The notes below the pieces were generated by a model that saw only the letters and a program-made list of their open reading frames with translations, had not been told where the DNA came from and did not search any database. 64,000 bases of DNA from Chaetoceros tenuissimus (lineage: Eukaryota > Bacillariophyta > Thalassiosirophyceae > Chaetocerotales > Chaetocerotaceae): contig BLLK01000047.1 of NCBI GenBank assembly GCA_021927905.1, positions 620,001 through 684,000 of the forward strand, in the 5' to 3' direction. This document shows, piece after piece, positions 41,208-51,380 of this stretch (its first letter is position 1; every line of letters starts with the position of its first letter). The position numbers were made by a program, and so were the translations under genes.

Positions 41208-42515
41208 ATGAATTCATTGTTTCGGCATACAAGCGGCAAGGCTGCCGCAGTAGCTGCATCATTCCTTGTTACCGAAAACATGATTTCCTACAAAAGTGAA
41301 GACAGGAGGTCTTCATACAAATCTCGTCATCTTTCTTTCTTTCAGAATGGAAATCATGCATCTGTTACTTCATGTGAAGCAAAGAAAGAAGAACCTATCC
41401 CTTCTTCGCAACCAGGAGTGAAACTATTGTTTCTAGGTTCTGGATCGTCAACTGGCTGTCCTAAACCAATTTGTGCCCTAACATTTCCAGATCGTCTCAA
41501 AGATGGCTTGACTGAGAAAGATTCTAAATTTCTGCAAACACTTCGAGACAATATTGGCGAGAAATGTACAGTGTCTGCAAAGGCGAATATTGGAGATCCA
41601 AAACGTAATAGGAATTATCGTAATAACCCTTCTTTACTCATTTCTCATCGAAACAATGACGCACCGGATAGAAATGACAGTGATGAACAAAAGACAGATA
41701 CAGATGACTTGCAGAATGTAATTATAGACGTGGGGAAAACATTTCGAGAAGGAGCTCTTCGCTGGATGCCACATCATGGAATTCATAGTGTAGACGCTGT
41801 TGTATTGACACATGAACATGCAGATGCAATTTTGGGCCTTGATGATTTACGAGGGTTTCAAATTGCAAGTTATATGTTGTCCAAGGGGAAATCTAAATTG
41901 TCATCCAATTCACCTTCTGATTACGCCAATTTGCATTCAAATCCTTTACCAATATTTTTATCACCTTTGTGCTACGAGACTGTGAAGAAAGTTTTTAGTT
42001 ATTTGGTACCAAAGGAACCAAGAAAAGAGAAAAATGATGATAAGAAAGTTGTTCGACATGTTGCTGCTTTGAACTTTCAAACTGTATCGTTCTTTGAACC
42101 ATTTTATGCTGCTGGATTAAAAATGATTCCTTTGCCAGTGAAACATGGTGAAGATTTAATATGCAATGGTTATGCGTTTTCTGTCAAGTCAGACGATAAA
42201 AAGAAAAAAGCAACAAATGTAGTTTATCTGTCTGACATTTCGCGAATGATTCCTGAAACTGAAAAGTTTATTTTGGAGCAGTTGCAACCGACAGATGTCT
42301 TGGTTATTGATTCTTTACTCGTTGATCGTGCACATCCTGTACACTTTTCATTAGACCAAGCAATAGAGTTGGCTTCAAAGCTCAAAGCAAAACAAACATA
42401 TATTGTTGGAATCAATTGTGATGACTTCCCAGAACATGATGTTGCCAATGAATTGATTCGTAAGAAGAATCCAAATGTACAGTTGGCATATGATGGACTA
42501 GCCATTGAGATATAG
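41208..42515 (+). CDS. PhnP-like metallo-beta-lactamase-fold hydrolase
   Basis: 435 residues. The beta-lactamase fold starts with VKLLFLGSGSSTGCPKP (~70-86), the metal motif LTHEHADAILGLDDLRGF (~199-216) matches PhnP/RNase Z-type THxHxD, and later ligands are H in VKHGEDL, D in YLSDIS and H in DDFPEHD. The closest known group is the eukaryotic branch related to PhnP (phosphodiesterase) with lipoate or tRNase relatives. An ~40-residue insert (RNNDAPDRNDSDEQKTDTD) separates the first strand block from the metal site. The N-terminus up to ~60 is Ser/Arg-rich and could be a mitochondrial presequence. Single exon. Confidence 0.85.
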   Translation: MNSLFRHTSGKAAAVAASFLVTENMISYKSEDRRSSYKSRHLSFFQNGNHASVTSCEAKKEEPIPSSQPGVKLLFLGSGSSTGCPKPICALTFPDRLKDGLTEKDSKFLQTLRDNIGEKCTVSAKANIGDPKRNRNYRNNPSLLISHRNNDAPDRNDSDEQKTDTDDLQNVIIDVGKTFREGALRWMPHHGIHSVDAVVLTHEHADAILGLDDLRGFQIASYMLSKGKSKLSSNSPSDYANLHSNPLPIFLSPLCYETVKKVFSYLVPKEPRKEKNDDKKVVRHVAALNFQTVSFFEPFYAAGLKMIPLPVKHGEDLICNGYAFSVKSDDKKKKATNVVYLSDISRMIPETEKFILEQLQPTDVLVIDSLLVDRAHPVHFSLDQAIELASKLKAKQTYIVGINCDDFPEHDVANELIRKKNPNVQLAYDGLAIEI

Positions 42516-42715
42516 ATTAAAAACTACCTATTTTAAAATACCAATGCTGTCTGGTACTGTAAGTACGTACTATAAACTTTTCAGTACAAGATATACGTAC
42601 ATACACATGTTCAAATAACTTCTTTCAAGATCAACAGATAACATGATGAAAGGAATGAGGAGTAAAAACAATACATAATACTAAAGTATCGAGAATAAAA
42701 GCAAACTTCGACACC

Positions 42716-43711
42716 ATGTACCAACAACAAACTAGAAGCTTGTTCACTTCCTATGAAAACTCATACATGACAAAGGAGGAAGCACAACATTTTCAATCAT
42801 TAATAGCACCTCCAAAAGATCTGGTTTGTTCAATTACACTGAATCTATTTCAAAATCCAGTTATTGCGCTTGGCGACGGAAATACCTATGAGCATACAGC
42901 TATACTAACATGGATTCAATCGCAACGTAATAGAAATGGAGGAACTTACAGTGGGATCCGCTCTCCTGTCACAAATGCGTACATGGAAGAAAGCAGTGTT
43001 ATGCGTTTTGTAAAGAATAAGGCGGTAGCGGATATGACTAGACATTTGAGAGAAGAGCTGGGAACTGATTTATGTAAATTTGTAGATGCAATCGATGGTG
43101 TGAATAGTACTTTGGGTGATGGTGGGTTTCGGATACGCTGTTTCATTGATATGAGTGCTGATTTAAGTATCAAGGGTGCAAATGGAAACACTGCAATCAT
43201 GGCTTTAGTCGTAAAAGACCAAGCTGATTTGGTTCAATATATTTTGAATATTCATGAGGATTTAAACTTGACTGTTGAAAATGATGAAGGCTCACGATGC
43301 ATAGACTTGATTAAAGAGCGAATAAAAATTACAAAGAGAAAAGGAGAATGGAAGAAAATTCAGGAGCAGGTCGAACACAAAATGCGCTTGGAAGAAGAAC
43401 ATATTCGGCGGCAGAATGAATTAAGGGATCATGCAAATGAACGAGAAAGGCAAAGACAACGAGTTTTGGCTGAAGATGCGAGAAATAATACACCAGCAAA
43501 TGGTAACAATGGTCCAATTCCAGCTGGATTGGGAACCTTGGATACAGAAGGGGTGGGGTTCTTTCCCTCCTTGGTTGCTCTTCAGTTTCAAGGAAGTATT
43601 CCTCCTCCGCCACCAACTTTCGCGGAAGCAGAAGAAAAAGAAAAGGCACGTTTACAGTATCTACTGAAAGTCACTGGTATAATTGCGTTGCTATTTCTTA
43701 TTGTAATATAA
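42716..43711 (+). CDS. Tail-anchored U-box E3 ligase-like protein
   Basis: 331 residues. The U-box is at ~30-105: LVCSITLNLFQNPVIALGDGNTYEHTAILTWI, the RING-like fold without zinc that recruits E2 enzymes. Residues ~140-190 resemble one or two ankyrin-like repeats (GNTAIMALVVKDQADLVQYIL). A charged helix follows (~200-255, RRQNELRDHANERERQRQR), and the last 17 residues are a hydrophobic tail (VTGIIALLFLIVI) with no lumenal domain: the arrangement of a tail-anchored membrane protein. That would place ubiquitin ligase activity on the ER or mitochondrial surface. Confidence 0.83.
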   Translation: MYQQQTRSLFTSYENSYMTKEEAQHFQSLIAPPKDLVCSITLNLFQNPVIALGDGNTYEHTAILTWIQSQRNRNGGTYSGIRSPVTNAYMEESSVMRFVKNKAVADMTRHLREELGTDLCKFVDAIDGVNSTLGDGGFRIRCFIDMSADLSIKGANGNTAIMALVVKDQADLVQYILNIHEDLNLTVENDEGSRCIDLIKERIKITKRKGEWKKIQEQVEHKMRLEEEHIRRQNELRDHANERERQRQRVLAEDARNNTPANGNNGPIPAGLGTLDTEGVGFFPSLVALQFQGSIPPPPPTFAEAEEKEKARLQYLLKVTGIIALLFLIVI

Positions 43712-43742
43712 ATAATAAGTTTGAACTCATTATAGCAGAAAT

Positions 43743-44933
43743 TTATACTTTGACTTCAGCCTTTTTCCAATCCTTTACAATCTTCTTGATATTCTTCAAT
43801 GTCAAATCTCTTTCTTTCAGTTCTGGTCTCAAGCTGGCTCCTTGAGTCAATGTCTCTGCTCCAACTACAGGATTGTAAAATGAGAAATAAAACAAAACTC
43901 GTCTTTTATCTGATCGATTTGCGCCACCACAATGGAGTGTCATGGGATTGTAAAGACTACAGTCTGAAATACCTAGTGTATTAAGTTTGTTTGGACTTGT
44001 CGCTAATAGCCCCTGTCGAGCATGACTATCCCATAATCTATCTTTTAGCTCCTGGTGAAACTCAGCGGAACTACTTCTTGGTAAAAATGTCGTAGGTCCC
44101 ATGTCAGGCTCGATATCTTGCAGAGCAATGAAGGATGTTAATGCTGGTGGTATTGTGTCTTGGTACGGGAAGTCAGGATGAATTGCTTGTCGTTCTGATC
44201 CAGGATCAGATATCAATGCAGACAGTTCATATAATTTTGCATCTTTGCCCACGATTGACTCAATAGCACCGCCAAGTCCGCTAGCGTCGGAATAAAATAT
44301 CTCGTGTAATGCTTGCATTACTTCGTTGCTTTCTTCCAAAGGTAGAAGCATATCCCACCGTTTCTTTTTTCCCAAGACATCTGCAAAACGAGATATTTCA
44401 TCTGCTTCCCCATTTGATACTTCATCAATTGAATCTAATAGCTGCTGATTTACAAATGCAAGTAAGTTCTGCGACGTTTCAATTGACATGCATCCATTGA
44501 CTCTTGCTACTCCCTCTTCCATTACAACAGCTCCAAATCCGTCCTTGTCAACCCGTGCATTGAATTCGGTATGTCCACTTGGCTTTTTACCTTTTGATGC
44601 TGCACCGAAGCCGCCGCCACCTGAATTCTTCATTAGTTTTTTTCTTTCTTTGACTAATTTCTTTTGTCTATCTAATGCATCTTGACGCTCGTCTTCAGAT
44701 GCCATTTCAAGAAAACTCTGTTGATCGCCTTGGAGTAGCTCTTCTTCCATTAATCCACGATTCATGAGATTCTGCTGACCGTTTCTATCAACGCCTTCAT
44801 TGCTGCCAACAATGTCACTCATGTAGAGTTGCCTAATAGCTGTTGATTTGCGTGTATATACAGGCGAGAATGCATCTGAAAGATTTCCCGAAAGCACGGA
44901 AAACAATACAGTAGCTCTCAGAAAAGTGTGCAT
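43743..44933 (-). CDS. Plastid-targeted phytanoyl-CoA-dioxygenase-like oxygenase
   Basis: 396 residues. The N-terminus is a signal peptide with SDAFSP at its end, the ASAFAP-type site of diatom plastid import, then a transit-like Ser/Arg stretch. After a Lys/Glu-rich linker (~90-115), the PhyH-like domain has HPDFPY (iron ligands H and D), GPTTFLPRSS, and LHCGGANRSDKRRVLFYF with the distal His and the 2-oxoglutarate Arg. Only distantly related to the enzyme at 38566-39669 (different linker and metal-site context). Probably hydroxylates a plastid metabolite. Single exon. Confidence 0.85.
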   Translation of the reverse strand: MHTFLRATVLFSVLSGNLSDAFSPVYTRKSTAIRQLYMSDIVGSNEGVDRNGQQNLMNRGLMEEELLQGDQQSFLEMASEDERQDALDRQKKLVKERKKLMKNSGGGGFGAASKGKKPSGHTEFNARVDKDGFGAVVMEEGVARVNGCMSIETSQNLLAFVNQQLLDSIDEVSNGEADEISRFADVLGKKKRWDMLLPLEESNEVMQALHEIFYSDASGLGGAIESIVGKDAKLYELSALISDPGSERQAIHPDFPYQDTIPPALTSFIALQDIEPDMGPTTFLPRSSSAEFHQELKDRLWDSHARQGLLATSPNKLNTLGISDCSLYNPMTLHCGGANRSDKRRVLFYFSFYNPVVGAETLTQGASLRPELKERDLTLKNIKKIVKDWKKAEVKV

Positions 44934-45211
44934 TGTCTTTTATGTATTCTAGTAGAAATGCTGGGAGCTGTGAAGTAGAGGTAATTCAATTAAAATAGCG
45001 ATCTAAACTTGGATCATTTCCCATTTCTTCATCTCTTCATCTAAGCTCAAGTGCGTAGATGATTTTGATCGCTCCTGTCTGTCTTTCATCCGTTTTGACT
45101 CTGTTGGACACCAACCATTTTGGAGTTCTCATCAATGCCAAAGAAACTTTCAAACTCTCAAAAAGATATATTTTGAACTATGCATTTTGCAAGAGAAGTA
45201 ATTGAAGTAAT

Positions 45212-46186
45212 ATGACTTCAGAAGTAAAATACTTCCAAGATTATTTTCCCATAAAAGATGAAAGCTTGGATGGTAGGGATCTTGACACGGTGGCCGGTGA
45301 AGCATTCTTTAAGCTAGCAAATTCGAAAGAAGTTGGATTTCGTATAAATGAAGATAAAGAAATCAGAGTTATTCAAGATAACAATTGTCAAACGCACACG
45401 GGAGGAATCGTTTGGGAGACTGTAAGTTTACAATGGATTGGATATTACTACACCATATCTATTTGAACCATGATACTCATGTAGTATATCTGCATTATGT
45501 AGGCATATCTCTTGGCATGTTTCTTAATTCATAAAGTGAAACAAAACGATAAAAAGAAACCTCTGGGGAAGGTTCTAGAGGTGGGAAGTGGATGCGGCAT
45601 GTTAGGCATGATATTATGCGCTTCAAAATTAGCGAAAAAGGTTGTAATGACTGAAACAACAGAAGTAATGGAAAATTTAAATAAGAACTTAATAGCAAAT
45701 ATCAAAACAAAGGGAAAGGAGAATAGAAAGAGTTGTGGTGCATGTCCAAATGATAGAATATCAACGCATAGACTTGATTGGACTCAATACAAAAAAGATA
45801 TTGAAGCATGTCAAAAGGAAAAGAGTGATGATCTTAATCCTCATTCTTTTGATACCATCATAGGCACTGATGTTATATTTACCCAATCCCTAGTTAAGCC
45901 ACTCCTCAAAACATTGCAGCATATGTCGCATGATAAAACTGAGATTTTTCTGTGTGTACAAATAAGGTGCCAAGATTCATATGATTTGCTGTTCAAGAAA
46001 GCTTCGAAGTATGACTTCAAGTTACAAGATGAAACGCAAAATTTTGCAGAGATAAAAGAATTAGAATGGGGACTCGCAATGGATTGTAAACTTTTGCATT
46101 TCACTGTGAATAAGACATCAAGTAAACGAAGTAGGAAAACTGATAAGGAGGATGATCCAAAAAAGAAGAGAAGGAAAAGTACATAA
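45212..46186 (+). CDS. METTL21-type protein-lysine methyltransferase-like
   Basis: Exons 45212-45421 and 45503-46186, with an 81-nt phase 0 intron, give 297 residues joined at GGIVWET-AYLLACFLIH. Class I SAM methyltransferase of family 16 (METTL21/EFMKMT/VCPKMT): motif I is LEVGSGCGMLGMILC (~92-106), post-I VVMTETTEVMENLNKN, and the D/E-x-x-F/Y-type motif is FDTIIGTDVIFTQSLV. The strand-order signature W-E-T/A before motif I is also typical. These enzymes trimethylate lysines on chaperones and elongation factors. The basic C-terminus (KRSRKTDKEDDPKKKRRK) is a probable nuclear signal. Confidence 0.9.
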
Positions 46187-46236
46187 GGGTTCAATAAAGT
46201 TTTAGAAATCACCATTACAGCTTTACGGAATACTAA

Positions 46237-47657
46237 TTACATCTTCGCTTTACCAGATACTGTAACATCCTTTGACAGACCTGATACAGTACTTTCTTCC
46301 TCGCATTGATGTGATATCTTCTTTTGTCCCTTTTGCATCACATTATTGCAGGAATCTTGACCCATGCTGACATCCTTGTTGAAACTAACATTTTTGTAAA
46401 TCTTTTCTCTACCTTCATCATTTACAATATCTTGTTTAACCGAAGGTGGTCCAAAAATCCCGTTGCTGCTTACCCCAACTGATAATTCGGGATCCAACAA
46501 GTTCGAAAGGCCGTCATACTCACAATCTTCGGAAAGTTTTGACGGGTAAGAAATGCAGTCATCGTCAGCTCTATCTTTACGAGGAGATGTTGCAGTTTGC
46601 CCTCCTTGAGTTTGCATTCCAGACCTTCTTAGACCAATTATATCAATTGGTTGCATAGTCCGCTCAGAACGCATCTTTTCCATATCATTTTCAATCAATT
46701 CCATATTTGCAATCATGTGGCGGTCCCGAAACTTCTCTGGATTTTTGAAGAAGGTGTAGATTGTTTGCCAAGTTGTCAACTTCTCGTCTTCATTTTCATT
46801 TGCTCGTGCCGAATGAACCTTGTGCATCATGAAAATTATCAAATTGAAAATGCCTTGACTTGGCATAAATATGTACCGTGCAGCTTCAAGAGATGGTGAA
46901 TCTCTGACAAACATGGTTATGATTGTGAATGCCCACGTTAGCAAGAATGACAAGACGTATAGTGCGGCTTGGAACGCAATCCCATGCCTCTGGGTGTTTG
47001 CGAAGTCGTCCAATTCAGCATCTACATCTGAATCTCCTCCTTTCCATACAGTAGAAATTATCAGGACCATTGTACCCAGAATCACAATAAAAAGTGATCC
47101 TAGGAAACTGATGGAATAATATTCAAGGAAGCTGGAATGAGCTACATCGTCAATTTTAGTCATGGTACAATAAGTTTCTAAATTTTGATCTGCCCCGAAT
47201 GCACCATGTTTCAAAAAGTAGATTGGCATGACTAGTGATAAAATTGTCGATAGCAAAATGAACATTGGTTCGGCATACGCTCTAAACTTTACATTATTGA
47301 CATTGTAGCGAATTGTGCATAAGTAGTATACGTTGAGGAATAGGTTCGCAAAAACTGTATAGCCCCAAGAGAGGTAAATGATGAATGCTTGCGCTTCGCA
47401 TGTGCGCTGGTTGCCAATTTTTGGTCCCTGTAACCCATCTGTTAATTCTCCTTCGGGCATGGGCAGAGTGCTTATGGCAAGGGCAAAAGATACGAAAGCA
47501 TCCCAGAAACTTACAAAAAATATTATGCGGTGATAGCATGTATTTTGTTTGGACCTAATTATTGTGGTGATTAGAAGTAGAGAGCATAGGAACGATGTTG
47601 AACCCACTACAGCTGGAGAATGATTACAGCACTTTTTGTTAGAAAAAATGTAGACAT
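46237..47657 (-). CDS. Seven-helix receptor-like protein (7TM family, member 4), frameshift near start
   Basis: The open frame 47607-46237 covers helix 1 (GSTSFLCSLLLITTI) through helix 7 and a 130-residue cytosolic tail, but has no ATG at its start. By comparison with members 2 and 3 (AIVAGTLSFLSS) the N-terminus should lie just upstream. The ATG at 47657 reads MSTFFLTKSAVII in a frame one base away; adding one base near 47625 would give the expected length. Shared with relatives: RSKQNTCYHRIIFFVSFWDA, LFLNVYYLCTIRYNVNN, FMPSQGIFNLIIFMMHKV. No extracellular Cys-rich loop like members 2 and 3. The third cytosolic loop is short. Possibly a real frameshift, assembly error, or an unrecognised first exon. 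Confidence 0.7.
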
Positions 47658-48179
47658 GACGGCTTCGTATGAATGGGAATAAGAGTTCTGTTATTGTAAG
47701 AGATGTTCTGGTTGATGGTTGCTTTTTTCACTGAACTTGATTATGAGAAGGCTGAAGAAGGAGATGATAGATGATGGCGACAGGCGGGACGAGAAGAGGT
47801 AATACGAGTACTGTAGTATTGTATGTAAAGGGTTGGGTTGTGACGTTGTGACCGTCTTACGTTTGTTATCTGGTTACGTACGACGTTTGGATTCCGTACG
47901 TTGCTGTTGTTTACCTTTGAATTGGACCAAGATTGGACATTGCCTGTAAAATTCCTCTGTTTCTACGACAAAAAGAAAATTCGTGGCATTCCGGTACTAC
48001 GTACGTACCTTACTACATTTTTAAAATCTTTAGTAAAGTTTTCATATTTTCTCTATGATGATACAACATATGAATATGACAAGTCAATATAGACGGTGCT
48101 CCATAATACTTGCCTTCTCCATTCCTATCAAAATTTTTTAAAAAGGGCTTCCAACAGAAGAGCATTATAAAGTCCCATT
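47658..48179. other. Spacer (522 bp) with ACGT-core cluster
   Basis: Upstream of 7TM member 4. The segment ~47840-48010 contains many ACGT and TACGTA cores (GTTACGTACGACGTTTG, CCGTACGTTG, CTACGTACGTACC). No gene seen. Confidence 0.45.
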
Positions 48180-49565
48180 TTAATTTACTTGTTTTGATGT
48201 GGTTATATGGAAAAAGATGTTGTCGCCCTTTCTTCGTTTTCTGCCATCTGAATTTTCATTGCCAAGGGAATAAACTAAATCAGTATTACCTGAGTCTAAT
48301 CTCTGTTTCAGAAATATTGGAGTTTGGTTGTAGCATTCTGCAGAAGCATTTCTACATCCTCGCAAATTGCAACGTTCTAAAAACTTGCATGTATTTACTA
48401 ATAGCTTGACTGACTGGTCTGATACTAGACTGAAAGAAAGATCTATCAGTTTTAGGGATATGTTCTGATTGTCTTGTGATCGATTGTTGGTATGCAAAGT
48501 ACTTGCTATCGCATTGATTAGGTTGTCGGTTGCTATATATCGTATTGAAACGCTTTCGAGATGAAATGCTTTTTTTAATCCCATCTCTAATATGCTCTTT
48601 GATAATTTGTTTACTGATGTCAAATCCAGCTCTTTCACGTACCGTAAACATCCATCCGATATACACTTTGCTTTTGTTAGTGATCTGCAGCCATTCAAAT
48701 TCAGTGATTGCAGCCTAGAATATGAATCATTCGTACTATTGCATTGCTTTAAATCTTCGAAGTGATTTTGATTTCTCATATCAATCTCAAATAAACTCGT
48801 ACAAGCGCTTGCATCTAGTGCTTGTAACGAACTTGGGACTCGTAAAGTTCGAAGTTTCGAACATCCTTTGACAGACAATCGCTCCAATAGATTCAAACAG
48901 CTTAAATCAAGAACTTGCAACGAGTTTTTGCCTTTTAGTAAGGATCCATTGATATAATAGCCCCATTTTGAATTAGAAAGGTCCAAATTTGTTACATAGA
49001 TTTTCTGCATGATATTCTTTTCGTAAATGATGTTTTGAAATTGAGATATGATTGCAGTTTGAATGCGTTTCTTACTGTTGCCACTGATGACATCTTTCGC
49101 CATACTGGACTCAGAATGCTGAATATGGTTCTGTTTAGGATCAATTTTCTTTACAATCTCCTCTGACAATTGTAACTTGGGTACGCCTCCATGGGATCTT
49201 TCAAAATGAATGGATTGATAAAGTAAAGGTAAAGACTTGTTTGTCAAAAATATTTGTGGTTCTGCTAGATGACCCTTTGCACGTTTCGGGATATATCTTG
49301 AAGTATGGTCACTATATCTAATCTTCTTCAAGTCTTCTGTGCGTTCTTCGGTACCGTGAACGATCAGAACATGTGGAAGATGGTCCATGTAATCTTTTCC
49401 ATTGCTGTTGTAAACATTTGTATCTTGAAACAAAAAGTACCCACAGTCAATAAGTGAAATGTTATACCATGATTTGCAAGTTCTTTTTATATGGTTTCTT
49501 TGGAAAGTATCTAGATATGAGAAAATATTGTGAAGTACATCTTGGTTGTCAGTGATGGTAGACAT
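48180..49565 (-). CDS. F-box and leucine-rich-repeat protein
   Basis: 461 residues. An F-box at ~8-45 (VLHNIFSYLDTFQRNHIKRTCKSW) would bind Skp1 in an SCF ubiquitin ligase. Cysteine-containing LRRs of the FBXL type follow from ~195: LQVLDLSCLNLLERLSVKGC, LRTLRVPSSLQALDASAC, LQSLNLNGCRSLTKAKC, and a last one near 395 (LLVNTCKFLERCNLRGC). The region between (~60-190) is unstructured. The substrate is unknown. The single exon ends in a basic tail. Confidence 0.88.
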   Translation of the reverse strand: MSTITDNQDVLHNIFSYLDTFQRNHIKRTCKSWYNISLIDCGYFLFQDTNVYNSNGKDYMDHLPHVLIVHGTEERTEDLKKIRYSDHTSRYIPKRAKGHLAEPQIFLTNKSLPLLYQSIHFERSHGGVPKLQLSEEIVKKIDPKQNHIQHSESSMAKDVISGNSKKRIQTAIISQFQNIIYEKNIMQKIYVTNLDLSNSKWGYYINGSLLKGKNSLQVLDLSCLNLLERLSVKGCSKLRTLRVPSSLQALDASACTSLFEIDMRNQNHFEDLKQCNSTNDSYSRLQSLNLNGCRSLTKAKCISDGCLRYVKELDLTSVNKLSKSILEMGLKKAFHLESVSIRYIATDNLINAIASTLHTNNRSQDNQNISLKLIDLSFSLVSDQSVKLLVNTCKFLERCNLRGCRNASAECYNQTPIFLKQRLDSGNTDLVYSLGNENSDGRKRRKGDNIFFHITTSKQVN

Positions 49566-50055
49566 TATTGTTGCATATTCTTCAATGATACCTTTTCATC
49601 AAAACTGTTGGGTTTAAGGTACACCAGTAGTACTATGTGACTTTATGTTGTAGTTTCGCTTCGAGTTCCATTGATATATATTATAACGATGATGATATGC
49701 GCCGAGTGTTGTATGATAAAGTTGTTGAGTTTGTACTTGTGTGTAACAATCCAAACTGAGCAACTAAAAAAAATAGTTCTGTTTGACGCGTACGTAGTGA
49801 ATGTACTAGTATGAAAAAACATTATTCCATGTTTGCCAATGTCTCCAATATCTGCACATACCTACGTTACTGGTTGTCACGACATTTTCAACACTAGCTA
49901 GCAGAAACGTTTCTAATTTCGAATTCTATAGGTACATTTTTTATTTACCTGAGCTCCTCTATATTGCAATCATAAAAACAGGAAGGATAGATTACGTGCA
50001 AATGCAAAAGTGATCACAATACTAATGGAAAGGCAATAATTAAAGGATTTGAGCA
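49566..50055. other. Spacer (490 bp), no gene seen
   Basis: Between the F-box gene start and the 3' end of the Fpg gene. AT-rich; GACGCGTACGTAGTG near 49785 is the only ACGT-type motif. Confidence 0.5.
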
Positions 50056-51069
50056 CTAACTAGATTTCTTCCTTTTAGATGATCTCGAACCCTTTTTTTC
50101 GATATTTTCACCTGTACTATCTTTGTCAGCAGGAGCTTTTCGCTTCTTTAACTTTTGAATGGTAGGTACAAATGCAGCAGTCCTCCCTCCACTATTTATA
50201 AATTTGACAGTCTTATCATTGTGATCTTTTGGAGCTTTTGCTTTCGCCTTACTCCACCTCCGATGAAAGAGCCAATCTGCAGGAAACTCTTTTCCATTCA
50301 TCAAACATTCATTCCCCGTGTGTAAAATATGAACAAGACTTTTTTCCAGTGATGTTACTTCTTGTTTTGTAAGAAACGCTTGATCTGGATGTACCTCACT
50401 TTGATATAACATTTCATCTGCTATCCAGTTCCCTATGCCAGAAACTGCAAATCTTTGATCTAATAAAAGTCCCTTGATGGTTTTCTTTTGACCAACACAA
50501 TTCTCAAGTGAAGCAGAAGGATCCATTGCATCGGTAGCAAATTCATTCCATTGTTTTTCGTATGGATCTCCAAAGGATATTCCACCAAATCTTCTCGAAT
50601 CCGAGAAACCAATGATATTTTCTCCGCTCTTCATGATCATATGAGTATGAGGAGGAGGAAATTCTGTATCATTTGTGAGAGATTCCAATGTTGGAATGTA
50701 TTCTTTGGACGATATCCGACCTGTCATCCCCATAGCGATATACATGTAATGTATTTCATCTTTATTTGGTTGTTGTAATAGTACTCGAAGTAATTTTCCT
50801 TTTCGTTCTACATCTGTAACATGACACTTTTTGAGCAAAGCCAATTCTGATTTACTTGGAAAATTCTTTGGAGGAGTAGGAGATGGAGTCTCAATAATGA
50901 GGGTACTTGTTGAATTATTCTCTGAAATTGTTGATGCGTTGGAAGTACGTCTGCTGCGTCTGCCTCTTTTCCTTTCTTCTTTTGGTTCCTCTTTTTGCGC
51001 TTTACTGTTCTCTGCTTTCAGCAAGAGTAGTACTCTCCGGTAATCCTCCACCTCTGTTAGTTCTGGCAT
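50056..51069 (-). CDS. Formamidopyrimidine-DNA glycosylase (Fpg/Nei family, plant type)
   Basis: 337 residues; removes oxidised purines and cleaves AP sites in base-excision repair. Catalytic N-terminus PELTEVE (P2 nucleophile after Met removal, E3). Other motifs: MGMTGRI, SDSRRFGG, NWIADEMLYQSEVHP (helix-two-turn-helix). Instead of a zinc finger it has the plant/fungal zincless end, GGRTAAFVPTIQKLK, and a basic nuclear tail with RSSKRKKSS. An acidic/basic insert (KAQKEEPKEERKRGRRSRR) near residue 25-45 is longer than in bacterial enzymes. Single exon, start at 51069 fixed by the catalytic proline. Confidence 0.95.
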   Translation of the reverse strand: MPELTEVEDYRRVLLLLKAENSKAQKEEPKEERKRGRRSRRTSNASTISENNSTSTLIIETPSPTPPKNFPSKSELALLKKCHVTDVERKGKLLRVLLQQPNKDEIHYMYIAMGMTGRISSKEYIPTLESLTNDTEFPPPHTHMIMKSGENIIGFSDSRRFGGISFGDPYEKQWNEFATDAMDPSASLENCVGQKKTIKGLLLDQRFAVSGIGNWIADEMLYQSEVHPDQAFLTKQEVTSLEKSLVHILHTGNECLMNGKEFPADWLFHRRWSKAKAKAPKDHNDKTVKFINSGGRTAAFVPTIQKLKKRKAPADKDSTGENIEKKGSRSSKRKKSS

Positions 51070-51380
51070 GGTTCTTTACCACAATAATGAGATCGAATGT
51101 TTGTGGAACAAAAATTTCAACGCCTCTCACGCGCTATCGCTCTAATAAATGAGACTCAAAACCTATTTATTCGAATCTTCCCCTCCACATTTTAGGGTTA
51201 TAGTAAAACTATAAAACAAATAAATGAACGATAGGGAAAACAACGGACAACGATTTTTTGAAAGAAAAAGGCAATTCTATGATTGTTTATGCTGTGATTT
51301 GATTTAGGTTCTGTTTTGAAAACAGTTCATCCAAGCAAGTACAAGGCAACATCTACCAGCTTATATATCTATAGGCAAGT
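51070..51380. other. Divergent promoter region (311 bp)
   Basis: Between the Fpg and ARF-GEF genes. No gene or marked motif. Confidence 0.5.
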
